Shown here: in pieces, positions 55,259-63,779 of the stretch | Layout: every line of letters starts with the position of its first letter | How positions within the stretch are numbered: position 1 is the first letter of the stretch | DNA from: Aeromicrobium camelliae | Lineage (GTDB): Bacteria; Actinomycetota; Actinomycetes; Propionibacteriales; Nocardioidaceae | Reading direction: 5' to 3' | Length of the DNA: 64,000 bases | NCBI RefSeq assembly: GCF_003850045.1 | Contig: NZ_RQJX01000021.1 | Span: 1 to 64,000, forward strand | Position numbers and translations under genes: made by a program | The notes under the pieces: generated by a model | Databases searched by the model: none | What the model saw: only the letters and a program-made list of their open reading frames with translations | Told to the model about the DNA's origin: nothing

Positions 55259-56103
55259 CACCGACGCCGTACCGCTGCTACCGGCACCCGGACCGCGAGG
55301 CTTACATCCAGTGTCAGCGGTGCGAGCGGTACATCTGCCCCGACGACATGCGCGAGGCTGCGGTCGGCTTCCAATGCCCTGAGTGCGTGGCGGCCGGCAA
55401 CGCCGGGATGCGGCGGACGCGTACTCCGGTCGGCGGGACTATCACGGCGCGGGGCGGCGTCGTCACGTTCGCCATCATCGGGCTCAACGTGCTCGCCCAG
55501 GTGCTCGTGCTGCTGACCGGCGGCACCTCCGGGTCGATCTTCCGTGACGGTGCGATGGTGGGCTTCCAGGTCGCGTTCGGCGACGAATACTGGCGTCTGC
55601 TCACCTCGGCCTTCCTGCACGGCGGGCTCCTGCACCTGGCCTTCAACATGCTCGCGCTCTACCTGTTCGGGCCGTTCGTCGAGTCGATGGTGGGCCGCTG
55701 GCGGTTCATCGCGACCTACGCCACGGTGGCGCTGGTGGCCTCTGTCTTCGTGTACTGGTTGTCGCCGCCGCAGGCCGCCACCATCGGGGCGTCCGGGGCG
55801 GTGTTCGGCATGTTCGGCCTCGCCCTCGTCTTCCTCATCCGGCAGGGGCAGAACATCACCGGGATGCTCGTCCTGCTGGCCGTCAACGGTGTCATCAGCC
55901 TGCAGGCGGGCATCAGCTGGCAAGGACACCTCGGGGGTTTCCTCACCGGCTGCCTGCTCGGCGCCGTGTTCGTCGCGGCGCCGCGCGAACGCCGCACCCT
56001 CGTGCACGTGGCGGCGCTCGTCGGTCTGTGGCTGCTCAGCGCCGGCGCCGTCGCGCTCCGCTCGGCCGAACTCACTCAGGGCCTCGGAACCCTGCTGGGC
56101 TGA
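55255..56103 (+). CDS. Rhomboid-family intramembrane serine protease
   Basis: A 282-residue protein. The first ~50 residues have a B-box-like zinc-binding pattern (CYRHPDREAYIQCQRCERYICPD and CPEC, in parts). The rhomboid domain then has FLHGGLLHLAFNMLALYLFG, the catalytic-serine motif GASGAVFGMFG and the partner histidine in WQGHLGGFLTG. It has about six to seven membrane helices. It cleaves transmembrane substrates inside the bilayer; the substrate is unknown. GTG 55255 overlaps the ppiA stop. Confidence 0.9.
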   Translation: MTPTPYRCYRHPDREAYIQCQRCERYICPDDMREAAVGFQCPECVAAGNAGMRRTRTPVGGTITARGGVVTFAIIGLNVLAQVLVLLTGGTSGSIFRDGAMVGFQVAFGDEYWRLLTSAFLHGGLLHLAFNMLALYLFGPFVESMVGRWRFIATYATVALVASVFVYWLSPPQAATIGASGAVFGMFGLALVFLIRQGQNITGMLVLLAVNGVISLQAGISWQGHLGGFLTGCLLGAVFVAAPRERRTLVHVAALVGLWLLSAGAVALRSAELTQGLGTLLG

Positions 56104-56121
56104 CGAATCACATCCATGTAG

Positions 56122-56173
56122 TTATCCACACCTGTGCACACAGCTGTGGAGAGTTACATCGGTGTTATTCACA
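56122..56173. other. Remote DnaA-box pair between rhomboid and crgA
   Basis: A perfect TTATCCACA (56122-56130) and TTATTCACA with one mismatch (56165-56173) lie in the same orientation, with GCTGTGGA between them. They are 30 kb from oriC, between convergent genes. They may titrate DnaA or be left over by chance. Confidence 0.5.
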
Positions 56174-56199
56174 CGCTTACCCCCAGCGGTGGACGAACA

Positions 56200-56239
56200 C
56201 GACGACGGCGCAGGTGGTGATCCACCTGCGCCGTCGTCG
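56200..56239. terminator. Bidirectional terminator, rhomboid / crgA
   Basis: Perfect 18-bp arms (56200-56217 and 56222-56239) with a TGAT loop stand between convergent genes. It is among the strongest hairpins of the window; there is no U-tract. Confidence 0.85.
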
Positions 56240-56261
56240 GGGTCGAGTCCGTGCGGTTGGC

Positions 56262-56498
56262 TCACTCCCACTTCATGGCGAAGCCGAACGCCGCCACGAT
56301 GAAGCCCATGCCGATGGCCAGGTTCCACTGACCCAGGTCCGAGTACCACGGGATGGTGATGTCGGTGGAGCTGATCGTGTAGAACACGACGATCCAGGCC
56401 AGCCCGATGACGGCCGAGATCACCATCGCCGGGGCGGCCCAGCGGTTGCCGATCTTCTGCGGCTTGGGGCCCTGGCTCTCCTTGTTGCGTCGTCGCAC
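56262..56498 (-). CDS. crgA: Cell division protein CrgA
   Basis: A 78-residue protein with a basic cytoplasmic start and two membrane helices: GNRWAAPAMVISAVIGLAWIVVFY and LAIGMGFIVAAFGFAMKWE. Between them is the CrgA signature ISSTDITIPWYSDLGQWN. It links FtsZ, FtsI and FtsQ at the septum in mycobacteria and delays division in Streptomyces. GTG 56498 follows GGGAGAA and gives the family start; longer in-frame versions read into the DUF881 promoter. Confidence 0.93.
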   Translation of the reverse strand: MRRRNKESQGPKPQKIGNRWAAPAMVISAVIGLAWIVVFYTISSTDITIPWYSDLGQWNLAIGMGFIVAAFGFAMKWE

Positions 56499-56549
56499 GG
56501 TCGTTCTCCCGGTGGTCGCTACGGCACACGGCCGTGGTGGATTCTCGAC

Positions 56550-56555
56550 TAGCCT
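56550..56555 (+). promoter_or_regulatory. -10 box (TAGCCT) before the DUF881 gene
   Basis: TAGCCT ends 7 bases before ATG 56563 without any Shine-Dalgarno sequence, so a leaderless mRNA is likely. Confidence 0.5.
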
Positions 56556-56562
56556 AGTGCGC

Positions 56563-57312
56563 ATGGCGGAGCATGAGGAGTCCGGGAGCACACGTCGGTC
56601 CCGGCGGGGCTGGCACCTGGCCGTCCTCGGTGTGTCCGTCGCGTGCGGATTCTTCTTCGTCTCGGCGAACGTGAGCTCCGCCGGGCTCGACCTGCGGCCC
56701 GCCGGCGGCGACATCAGCACCGTGCTGAGCGACCGCGCGCGGTCGGTGGAGACCCGGCAGCAGCGGGCCGCCGCGCTCCAGGAGGAGATCGATCACCTCA
56801 CGCAGCAGGTGTCGGCCTCCCAGGATCTCGATGCGGCACGCGCCCAGGTGCAGGACCTCGAACCTCGCAGCGGTTTCTCCCCGGTCGTCGGTCCCGGCGT
56901 GCGCATCACGCTCTCGGACGCTCCGCGTGATGTCGAGGTTCCGGCCGGACTCGACCCGAACTTCCTCGTCGTGCATCAGCAGGACATTCAGGCCTTCGTC
57001 AACGCGCTGTGGGCCGGTGGAGCGGAGGCCATCACTCTGCAGGGCCAGCGGCTCATCTCCACGACCGGCATCAAGTGCGTCGGCAACACGGTCGTGCTGG
57101 ACGGTGTGCCCTACTCGCCGCCGTACGTCATCGAGGCCGTGGGCGACCCGTGGGAGCTGACCGGTGCGCTCGACGACTCGGCGGAGGTCGCGACGTACCG
57201 CGACTGGGCGGACCGTTACGACCTCGGCTACGAGCGCAAGGTGGTGCGCGAGGTCAACGCCCCGGCGTACCAGGGGTCGCTCAACCTCCGGCACGCCGAG
57301 ATCGTCAACTGA
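56563..57312 (+). CDS. DUF881 family membrane-anchored protein
   Basis: A 249-residue protein with a short basic N-terminus, one membrane helix (WHLAVLGVSVACGFFFVSA) and an outer region. A coiled coil of about 45 residues (RARSVETRQQRAAALQEEIDHL) leads into the DUF881 domain, with GPGVRITLSDAP, VHQQDIQAFVNALWAGGAEAI, TTGIKCVGNTV and PPYVIEAVGDP. It is always near crgA and division genes in actinobacteria; function is unknown. It is convergent with pknB, only 9 bases away. In relatives a sortase and pabA follow it, but not here. Confidence 0.88.
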   Translation: MAEHEESGSTRRSRRGWHLAVLGVSVACGFFFVSANVSSAGLDLRPAGGDISTVLSDRARSVETRQQRAAALQEEIDHLTQQVSASQDLDAARAQVQDLEPRSGFSPVVGPGVRITLSDAPRDVEVPAGLDPNFLVVHQQDIQAFVNALWAGGAEAITLQGQRLISTTGIKCVGNTVVLDGVPYSPPYVIEAVGDPWELTGALDDSAEVATYRDWADRYDLGYERKVVREVNAPAYQGSLNLRHAEIVN

Positions 57313-57321
57313 CGACGCGGC

Positions 57322-59103
57322 TCAGTCGTTCGGCGGCGGGGTGCTCGGCGAGTTGCCGCGCCCATTGCCGTTGCCATTGCCGTTGCCGCCGCCTTCGTTG
57401 TCCTCGCCATCGTTGGACGAGACGGTGAGGGTGATGGTCGAGCCCGGCGCGACTGACGTCCCCGCCGAGGGGTTCTGCGCGGTGACCTGCCCGGCCGGTG
57501 CGGAGGCGTTCGGGTCCTCGTTCACGACGACCTGGAACTGCGCGCCTTCGACACCGGCGAGGGTCTGCTCGGCCTGCTCACGCGTCTGCCCGACGACGTT
57601 CGGCACCGAGACCTGACCGCGCGACACGATCAGCGTCACCGTCGACCCGCGTTCGACCGAGGTGCCCGCCGGTGGATTCGTGTTGAGAACGCGGCCCGCG
57701 GGCTGCTCGCTGTCGGCCTCCTCGACTTGGACGACGAGGCCGTAACGTTCGCCCTCCAGCAGCGACTTGGCCTGATCGAGCATGTAGTCAGAGACGTCCG
57801 GCACCTGCACCTGTTCCGGCCCCGAACTCAGCACGAGGTCGACGGCGCTGCCTTCCTCGACGGAGGTTCCCTCCTCCGGGTCGGTGCGAATGACGCGATC
57901 CTGCGGGACGTCGCTGCTCGCCTCGGAGGTGACATCGCCGAGTTGCAGCCCGGCCTGCTCCAGCGCGCGTTGGGCCGACTGCTCGTCCATCCCTTGCAGG
58001 CCGGTCGGGACGTCGACCATCGCCGGGGGCGGCTCCTCCTGATTGGTGAACGCCCACACCAGGCCGGCCGCCGCCAACAAGGCGATGAGCAGAACTGCGG
58101 CAGCGATCCACCACTTCTTCTTGGAGGACTTCTTCTCCTCCTCCTCGTTCGCGGCAGCTGCCGCCGGGATCGTGGACGTGGCCGCGGCCGGAGCGACCGC
58201 TGTGGCGCCGAGGGCCGCCGTGGCCTGGGTCGGAGCGTCGACGCTGCCGCCGGCGAGCACCCGCTCGATGTCCTTGCGCATGTCGGCGGCGCTGGAGTAG
58301 CGGTCGTCGACGCGCTTGGCGAGTGCCTTGGCGACGATGTGGTCAACCTCGATGGTGACCTCGGGGTTGAGCTGCGAGGGAGGTGTGGCTTCTTCGCGCA
58401 CGTGCTGGTACGCGACTGAGACCGGGCTGTCACCGACGAACGGCGGACGGCTGGTCAGCAGCTCGTAGAGCACACACCCGGTGGAGTAGATGTCGCTGCG
58501 GGCGTCGACGGTCTCTCCGCGCGCCTGCTCGGGCGAGAGATACTGCGCCGTGCCGATGACCGCGGCCGTCTGGGTCATCGCCGAGGACGAGTCCGCGATC
58601 GCCCGCGCGATACCGAAGTCCATGACCTTCACCTGACCCGCGGGGGTCAGCATGATGTTGGCCGGCTTGATGTCGCGGTGGATGATGCCGGCGCGATGGC
58701 TGTAGTCGAGCGCGCTCAGGATGTCGGCCGTGATCGACAACGCCCGCTCGGGCATGATCTTGCGGCCGTCGCGCAGGATGTCGCGCAGCGTCCGGCCCTC
58801 GACGAGTTCCATCACGATGTACGGGATGTCGTTGCCGTGGACGTCGGGCGCCTCGCCGGTGTCGTAGACCGCGACGATGGAGGGGTGGTTCAGCGAGGCC
58901 GCGGACTGGGCCTCGCGACGGAACCTCTCCTGGAAGGTCGGGTCCGCGGCCAGGTCAGCGCGCAGCTGCTTGATGGCGACCGGGCGTCCCAGGCGAAGGT
59001 CACGACCGATGCGCACCTCCGCCATGCCGCCCCGTCCCAGCAGCCCGCCCACTTCGTAGCGGTCGCTCAACGGGACGGTGGGGGTCTCGTCCGATTCGGT
59101 CAT
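57322..59103 (-). CDS. pknB: PASTA-domain Ser/Thr protein kinase PknB
   Basis: A 593-residue receptor kinase. The kinase domain (15-280) has LLGRGGMAEV, the ATP lysine Lys45, HRDIKPAN (Asp144), DFG at 162-164 and the activation loop with MTQTAAVIGTAQYLSPEQ. A juxtamembrane Ala-rich region and one helix (WWIAAAVLLIALLAAAGLVW) follow. Three PASTA repeats lie at about 365-570, one fewer than the four of mycobacterial PknB. The C-terminus is a GNGNGN-rich tail. It senses muropeptides or lipid II and controls wall synthesis. ATG 59103 fits the family start. Confidence 0.93.
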   Translation of the reverse strand: MTESDETPTVPLSDRYEVGGLLGRGGMAEVRIGRDLRLGRPVAIKQLRADLAADPTFQERFRREAQSAASLNHPSIVAVYDTGEAPDVHGNDIPYIVMELVEGRTLRDILRDGRKIMPERALSITADILSALDYSHRAGIIHRDIKPANIMLTPAGQVKVMDFGIARAIADSSSAMTQTAAVIGTAQYLSPEQARGETVDARSDIYSTGCVLYELLTSRPPFVGDSPVSVAYQHVREEATPPSQLNPEVTIEVDHIVAKALAKRVDDRYSSAADMRKDIERVLAGGSVDAPTQATAALGATAVAPAAATSTIPAAAAANEEEEKKSSKKKWWIAAAVLLIALLAAAGLVWAFTNQEEPPPAMVDVPTGLQGMDEQSAQRALEQAGLQLGDVTSEASSDVPQDRVIRTDPEEGTSVEEGSAVDLVLSSGPEQVQVPDVSDYMLDQAKSLLEGERYGLVVQVEEADSEQPAGRVLNTNPPAGTSVERGSTVTLIVSRGQVSVPNVVGQTREQAEQTLAGVEGAQFQVVVNEDPNASAPAGQVTAQNPSAGTSVAPGSTITLTVSSNDGEDNEGGGNGNGNGNGRGNSPSTPPPND

Positions 59104-59149
59104 GCTGTTCAGTCTCCCAGAGGGTGAGTTGGGGCGGGGAAGGACGGGG

Positions 59150-60619
59150 TCACCGGAGGACGGCTTCCATGACGGAGCGGGCGATCGGCCCGCCGAGGCG
59201 TCCGCCGCCGATGTCGGAGGTGTCACCGTTGACCGACTCCACGAGCACCGCGACGGCGACCTGGGGATCGTTGGCCGGGGCGAACCCCACGAACCACGCG
59301 TACGGGGGACGGTCTGCGGCCGACTCCGCCGTGCCGGTCTTGCCGCCGACCTGCACGCCGGGGATGGCAGCCGGACTGCCGGTGCCGCTGTCCACGACCG
59401 AGACCATCATGTCCTTGAGCATGCCTGCGGTCTCGGGGCGCATCGCCTCACCGAACTCGGACGGCTCGGTCTGCTCGAGCACCTCCAGGTTCGGCGCGCG
59501 GAGGGTGTCGACGATGTACGGGTTCATCACGACGCCGTTGTTGGCGATCGCACCGGCGACCATGGCCATCTGCAGGGGCGTCGCGGCGACCTCGTACTGG
59601 CCGATGCCCGTCTGCGCGAGCTGCGTGTCCTCGAGTCCCTCGGACTCCGCGCCGACCACACGACTCTTCTCGAAAGCCAGGCCGTCGAGCGGATCGGCGC
59701 CGAAGCCGAAGCGTTCGGCCTGCTGGACGAGGGCCTCCTCGCCGACCTGGTTGGCCAGGTCGCCGAACGAGACATTGCAGGAGACCTCGAGTGCCTGACG
59801 CAACGAGATCGGGTCACCGCCGCAGTTGCTGCCTCCCTGGTTGGGGAGCGTGTACTGCTTGCCCGGGAACGTCAGCTCCGTGCCGCCCTTGACCTGGGAG
59901 TCGGGAGTGAGGTTGAGGTTCTCCAGCGCGGCCGCGGCGGTCACGAGCTTGAACGTCGAACCCGGCGGCAGCGTGAGCTGGGTGGACCGGTTGAGCATCG
60001 GCTGGTTGGGATCGTTGGTCAGCTGGTCCCATGCGGCTTCGGTGGCGGAGAGGTCGTGACTGGCGAGGGCGTTCGGGTCGTAGGTCGGCTGGCTGACCAT
60101 CGCGAGGATCTCTCCGGTCTGCGGGTTGATCGCCGCGACCGCCCCGCGCGTTCCCTCACCGAGGTCGCGGAGCCCTTCCGCGGCGGCTCGCTGCGCCACA
60201 GGATCGAGCGTCAGCTCGACGCTGCCGCCTTGCGGCTCCTGGTTGCCCAGCAGGTCCACCACGCGGTTGACGAAGAGTCGGTTGTCCGAGCCGGACAGGA
60301 TGCTGTTCTGGCTGCGCTCGAGCGCGCTCTGACCGTAGATGTAGGAGAAGTAGCCGGTGATGGGCGCGTACAGCGCCGCCTCGGGGTACTGGCGCTGGAA
60401 CTTCCACCGGTCGTCAGTCGGCACGCTCTCGGCGATCGGCGTTCCGTCGACGAGGATGGCACCGCGTTCGCGGCTGAACTCCTCGTCGATCACCCGCTTG
60501 TTGCCCTGGCGGGAGTTGAGGTCGTCGGCCTGCACGACCTGCAGCACGTTGGCGTTGACGAGCAACGCCGCGAACATCAGCAGGCACGCGATGGAGAGCA
60601 GTCGGATCGGCTTGTTCAC
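59150..60619 (-). CDS. pbpA: Penicillin-binding protein 2-type transpeptidase PbpA
   Basis: A 489-residue class B PBP that crosslinks peptidoglycan. The N-terminal anchor helix LLSIACLLMFAALLVNANVLQVV is followed by a dimerisation region. The transpeptidase domain has STFK (Ser221), SCN in LEVSCNVSFGD, and KTGTAE (Lys427). Length matches mycobacterial PbpA. GTG 60619 overlaps the RodA stop (GTGA), showing coupling with the glycosyltransferase partner. Confidence 0.94.
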   Translation of the reverse strand: MNKPIRLLSIACLLMFAALLVNANVLQVVQADDLNSRQGNKRVIDEEFSRERGAILVDGTPIAESVPTDDRWKFQRQYPEAALYAPITGYFSYIYGQSALERSQNSILSGSDNRLFVNRVVDLLGNQEPQGGSVELTLDPVAQRAAAEGLRDLGEGTRGAVAAINPQTGEILAMVSQPTYDPNALASHDLSATEAAWDQLTNDPNQPMLNRSTQLTLPPGSTFKLVTAAAALENLNLTPDSQVKGGTELTFPGKQYTLPNQGGSNCGGDPISLRQALEVSCNVSFGDLANQVGEEALVQQAERFGFGADPLDGLAFEKSRVVGAESEGLEDTQLAQTGIGQYEVAATPLQMAMVAGAIANNGVVMNPYIVDTLRAPNLEVLEQTEPSEFGEAMRPETAGMLKDMMVSVVDSGTGSPAAIPGVQVGGKTGTAESAADRPPYAWFVGFAPANDPQVAVAVLVESVNGDTSDIGGGRLGGPIARSVMEAVLR

Positions 60620-61986
60620 AGCTTCACCACCTGAGTCTGTTCGTCGCTGCCGACGCTCGAGGTGGGCGGCGCCGGCCGGCGCGTCTGGTCACTGATGCGC
60701 AGCAGCAGCGCGATGATCGCCCAGTTCATGACGATCGAGGAGCCGCCCTGCGCGAGGAACGGTGCCGTGAGGCCGGTGAGCGGGATGAGGCGGGTGACGC
60801 CGCCGGCGACGATGAACACCTGGATGGCGAAGGACATCGTCAGGCCGATGGCGAGCAGTTTTCCGAAGCCGTCACGGCACGTCAGCGCGATGCGCAGGCC
60901 GCGCTCGACGATGAGCCCGTAGATCAGCAGGACGGCCATGAGACCGGTGAGCCCGAGTTCTTCACCGAGCGAGGCCAGGATGAAGTCAGAGAAGGAGAAC
61001 GGGGTCAGCTCCGGGCTGCCCTGGCCCCAGCCGCGGCCGATGATGCCGCCGTGCGCCAGGCCGAACATCGCGCTGACGATCTGCATGTTGCGGTCGGGAT
61101 CGGCGAACGGATCGAGCCAGGCGTCGAAGCGCACCCGGACGTGCCCGAACGCGACGTAGCCGAACCACGCGCCGAAGGCGAACAGCAGGCTGCCCACGAC
61201 GAGCCAGCCCGGACGCTCGGTGGCGACGAATAAGACGACGACGAACAGCCCGAAGAACAACAGGGACGAGCCGAGATCGCGCTGGAACACGAGGATCCCG
61301 ACGCTGATCAGCCAGCCGAGCAGGATCGGGCCGAGGTCGCGGCCGCGCGGCAGATCGATGCCGAGGAGACGCTTGCCGGCGAGTGCGAGGACGTCGCGCT
61401 TGACGACGAGGTATCCCGCGAAGAAGATCGCGAGGCAGATCTTGGCGGCCTCACCGGGTTGGAAGCTGAACGGACCGAGGTGGATCCAGATGCGAGCACC
61501 GTTCTGCTCGTGGCCGATGACCGGGAGCAGCGGCAGGATCAGCAGGACGATCGCCGTGAGCCCGAACGTGTACGTGAACGCCTGCAGCCGGCGATGGTCG
61601 CGGACGATCAGCAGCACGGCGGTGAAGGCCACGATGCCGACGAACGTCCACATGACCTGACTTCCCGCGAATGCGGACCGGTCGGGATCGAGTGCCTGAC
61701 GTCCGAGATCCAGCCGGTGGATCATGACGAGCCCGAGGCCGTTGAGACACAGCACGAGCGGGAGCAGGACGGGATCGGCGTACGGCGCGAACTGCCGGAC
61801 GGCGAGGTGCGCGCCGATGGCCGCGAGAACGAGGCCGCCGATGAGCGTGTACGTGTCGGAGGGGATGGTCCCGGAGACGCCGAGACCGACGGCGATGTAG
61901 CCGAACACGCTGATGCCGACCGCCATGACGGTCAGGACGAGCTCTGCGCCGCGGCGGCGTCGGGGCACCCACGTCGGTGTGCTCAC
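60616..61986 (-). CDS. rodA: FtsW/RodA/SpoVE-family SEDS peptidoglycan glycosyltransferase
   Basis: A 456-residue SEDS polymerase with about 12 membrane helices. Typical pieces are GARIWIHLGPFSFQPGEAAKICLAIFFAGYL, DLGSSLLFFGLFVVVLFVATERPG, VRFDAWLDPFADPDRN (containing the catalytic-loop Asp) and LAQGGSSIVMNWAIIALLLRIS near the end (quoted in part). It polymerises lipid II together with PbpA. GTG 61986 overlaps the PstP stop. The pairing with PbpA makes RodA a better name than FtsW. Confidence 0.92.
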   Translation of the reverse strand: MSTPTWVPRRRRGAELVLTVMAVGISVFGYIAVGLGVSGTIPSDTYTLIGGLVLAAIGAHLAVRQFAPYADPVLLPLVLCLNGLGLVMIHRLDLGRQALDPDRSAFAGSQVMWTFVGIVAFTAVLLIVRDHRRLQAFTYTFGLTAIVLLILPLLPVIGHEQNGARIWIHLGPFSFQPGEAAKICLAIFFAGYLVVKRDVLALAGKRLLGIDLPRGRDLGPILLGWLISVGILVFQRDLGSSLLFFGLFVVVLFVATERPGWLVVGSLLFAFGAWFGYVAFGHVRVRFDAWLDPFADPDRNMQIVSAMFGLAHGGIIGRGWGQGSPELTPFSFSDFILASLGEELGLTGLMAVLLIYGLIVERGLRIALTCRDGFGKLLAIGLTMSFAIQVFIVAGGVTRLIPLTGLTAPFLAQGGSSIVMNWAIIALLLRISDQTRRPAPPTSSVGSDEQTQVVKL

Positions 61987-63275
61987 GGTCGTGCCTCCTC
62001 TGCGCTCGGCGACTGCCGCGGCGAGGGGCTCTCGCTCGGTCTGGGGGACGGGCGGTCCACCGCGTCCTCGAGGTTGGCGACGATCTGTTCGGCTTCCGCG
62101 CGGCTGGCCGCGCTGATGCCGGCCTCGACGCGACCCTGCTGATAGTCGGGGAGGTCTTCGACGTCGATCTCGGTGACTTCGTCGACGCGGCTGAGCGTGA
62201 TCCCAGGAAGTTCGGCCTTCACGCCGCGATAGACGGCGACCTTGCCGCCGTCGTCGGCGACGTAGTACTGCTGCTGGCTCCAGTCGTAGGCCCAGTAGGC
62301 CGCTCCACCGGCGAGTGCGAGCAGAATCGCCGCACCGAGGACCCAGCGCAGTGCGCGCCAACGGCTCGGTGGTCGGGGCGCGTAACGCAGCTCTTCAGGG
62401 TCGGGCTCATCCTGCGCGGGCGTCGCGGAGAGGCCGGCGCTGTCGCGGGTGGCGTCGATCTCGTCAGCGCCCCGGGGGCGCGGCGCGTCGGCGGCGGCGC
62501 CGACGATCTGGGGAGAGCCGTCAGCACACGCCAGATCAGGGTCGGCCTCATGGTCGGCGTCGACGAACTCGGCGATCACGACCGTGACGTTGTCGAAGCC
62601 GCCGGCCTCCAGAGCCAGTCGCACCAGCTCGGCGGCGACCATGTCGATCGTCTCGAGGCGCATGGTGCGCTCGATCGTGTCGTCGTCGACCATGTCGGTG
62701 AGGCCGTCGCTGCACAGGAGGTAACGGTCGCCGGCCGCCGGCTGGAGCCAGGAGAGGTCGGCGTCGTTGTCGTCGCGTCCGAGGATCGCGCGCAGCAGCA
62801 GGGACCGGTGCGGGTGGACGCGGGCTTCTTCACGCGTGATGCGGCCTTCGTCGACGAGGCTCTGGACGAAGGTGTGATCGGTGCTGATCTGGGTCAGCCG
62901 GCCGTCACGCAGCCGGTAGACGCGAGAATCGCCGATGTGCGCCCACGCGAGCTTCTCGCCGTCCCACACCATCGCTTCGAGGGTCGTGCCCATGCCTTCG
63001 ACGGCCGGGTCGTCGGCGATGAGTTCGCCGAGCCGGGCGTTGGCGTGATCGACGGCGATGCCCAGCGCGCTCAGCGCGTCGGTGTTCTCGAGTTCGCGGT
63101 CCAACTCCTGCCGGATCACCCGCAGCGTCTGCGACGAGGCGAGGTCGCCGGCCGCGGCCCCGCCCATGCCGTCGGCGATGACCAGGAGCCGGTCGCTGGC
63201 GTACCCGGAGTCCTGGTTGTTGGACCGTCGCAGACCCGTGTCGGTGAGCGCGACGTAGCGGTAGGTGAGAGCCAT
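61983..63275 (-). CDS. pstP: PP2C-type Ser/Thr protein phosphatase PstP
   Basis: A 430-residue membrane phosphatase. The catalytic domain (1-240) has the metal-binding motifs RRSNNQDSGYA, VIADGMGGAAAGD, AHIGDSRVYRLRDG, LCSDGLTDMV and FDNVTVVIAEF. One helix (VLGAAILLALAGGAAYWAYD, near 310-330) leads to an outer domain of about 80 residues. It reverses PknB phosphorylation. Its start is 3 bases after fhaB, within the fhaA-fhaB-pstP-rodA-pbpA-pknB operon. Confidence 0.94.
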   Translation of the reverse strand: MALTYRYVALTDTGLRRSNNQDSGYASDRLLVIADGMGGAAAGDLASSQTLRVIRQELDRELENTDALSALGIAVDHANARLGELIADDPAVEGMGTTLEAMVWDGEKLAWAHIGDSRVYRLRDGRLTQISTDHTFVQSLVDEGRITREEARVHPHRSLLLRAILGRDDNDADLSWLQPAAGDRYLLCSDGLTDMVDDDTIERTMRLETIDMVAAELVRLALEAGGFDNVTVVIAEFVDADHEADPDLACADGSPQIVGAAADAPRPRGADEIDATRDSAGLSATPAQDEPDPEELRYAPRPPSRWRALRWVLGAAILLALAGGAAYWAYDWSQQQYYVADDGGKVAVYRGVKAELPGITLSRVDEVTEIDVEDLPDYQQGRVEAGISAASRAEAEQIVANLEDAVDRPSPRPSESPSPRQSPSAEEARP

Positions 63276-63278
63276 CTG

Positions 63279-63770
63279 CTACTTCCGCAACTCGACGATC
63301 GTCTTGCCGAGCCGCACCTGCGTGCCCATCGAGAGCGGAACGGGCGAGGTGACGCGCTGGCTGCCGATGTAGGTGCCGTTGGTGGACCCGAGGTCTTCGA
63401 CGAACCACTGCTCGCCGTTCGAGGCGAAGCGGGCGTGCCGGGTGGACACGTAGTCGTCGTTCAGCCGGATGGCGGCGTCAGTACCGCGGCCGAGGATGAT
63501 CGGATCGTCGCCCAGCGGGACGCTCTGGCCGGAGTTGGGACCGTCGACGATCTGCAGGAGGCTGGGCTGGCCGCGCTTACCGCGCCGCCGCTTGGCTGGT
63601 TTGCTCTTCTGCGCTGGCGCGGCCGACTTCTTGGCCGGCTTGGCGACCTGCCGGTTGGGAACGCGCGTGCCGAAGATGTCGGTGCGGATGACCGAGACCG
63701 CCGAGAGCACGAAGATCCACAGCACGGCCAGGAAGCCGAGCTTGATCAGGGTGAGGGTCAGTTCGCTCAT
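63279..63770 (-). CDS. fhaB: FHA-domain protein FhaB (FipA)
   Basis: A 163-residue protein with an N-terminal membrane helix (LIKLGFLAVLWIFVLSAVSVI), a Lys/Arg-rich linker and a C-terminal FHA domain: IILGRGTDAAIRLNDDYVSTRHARF, with the phosphothreonine-binding Arg and Ser, then LGSTNGTYIG. It binds phosphothreonine on kinase substrates; in mycobacteria it stabilises the FtsZ-FtsQ divisome. Only 3 bases separate it from pstP. Confidence 0.93.
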   Translation of the reverse strand: MSELTLTLIKLGFLAVLWIFVLSAVSVIRTDIFGTRVPNRQVAKPAKKSAAPAQKSKPAKRRRGKRGQPSLLQIVDGPNSGQSVPLGDDPIILGRGTDAAIRLNDDYVSTRHARFASNGEQWFVEDLGSTNGTYIGSQRVTSPVPLSMGTQVRLGKTIVELRK

Positions 63771-63779
63771 GAGCGGGAT

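Noticed and set aside
57340-57400. Short tandem repeat (GNGNGN coding) at the end of pknB
   Set aside because: It is the low-complexity tail of the kinase, not a repeat element or CRISPR.
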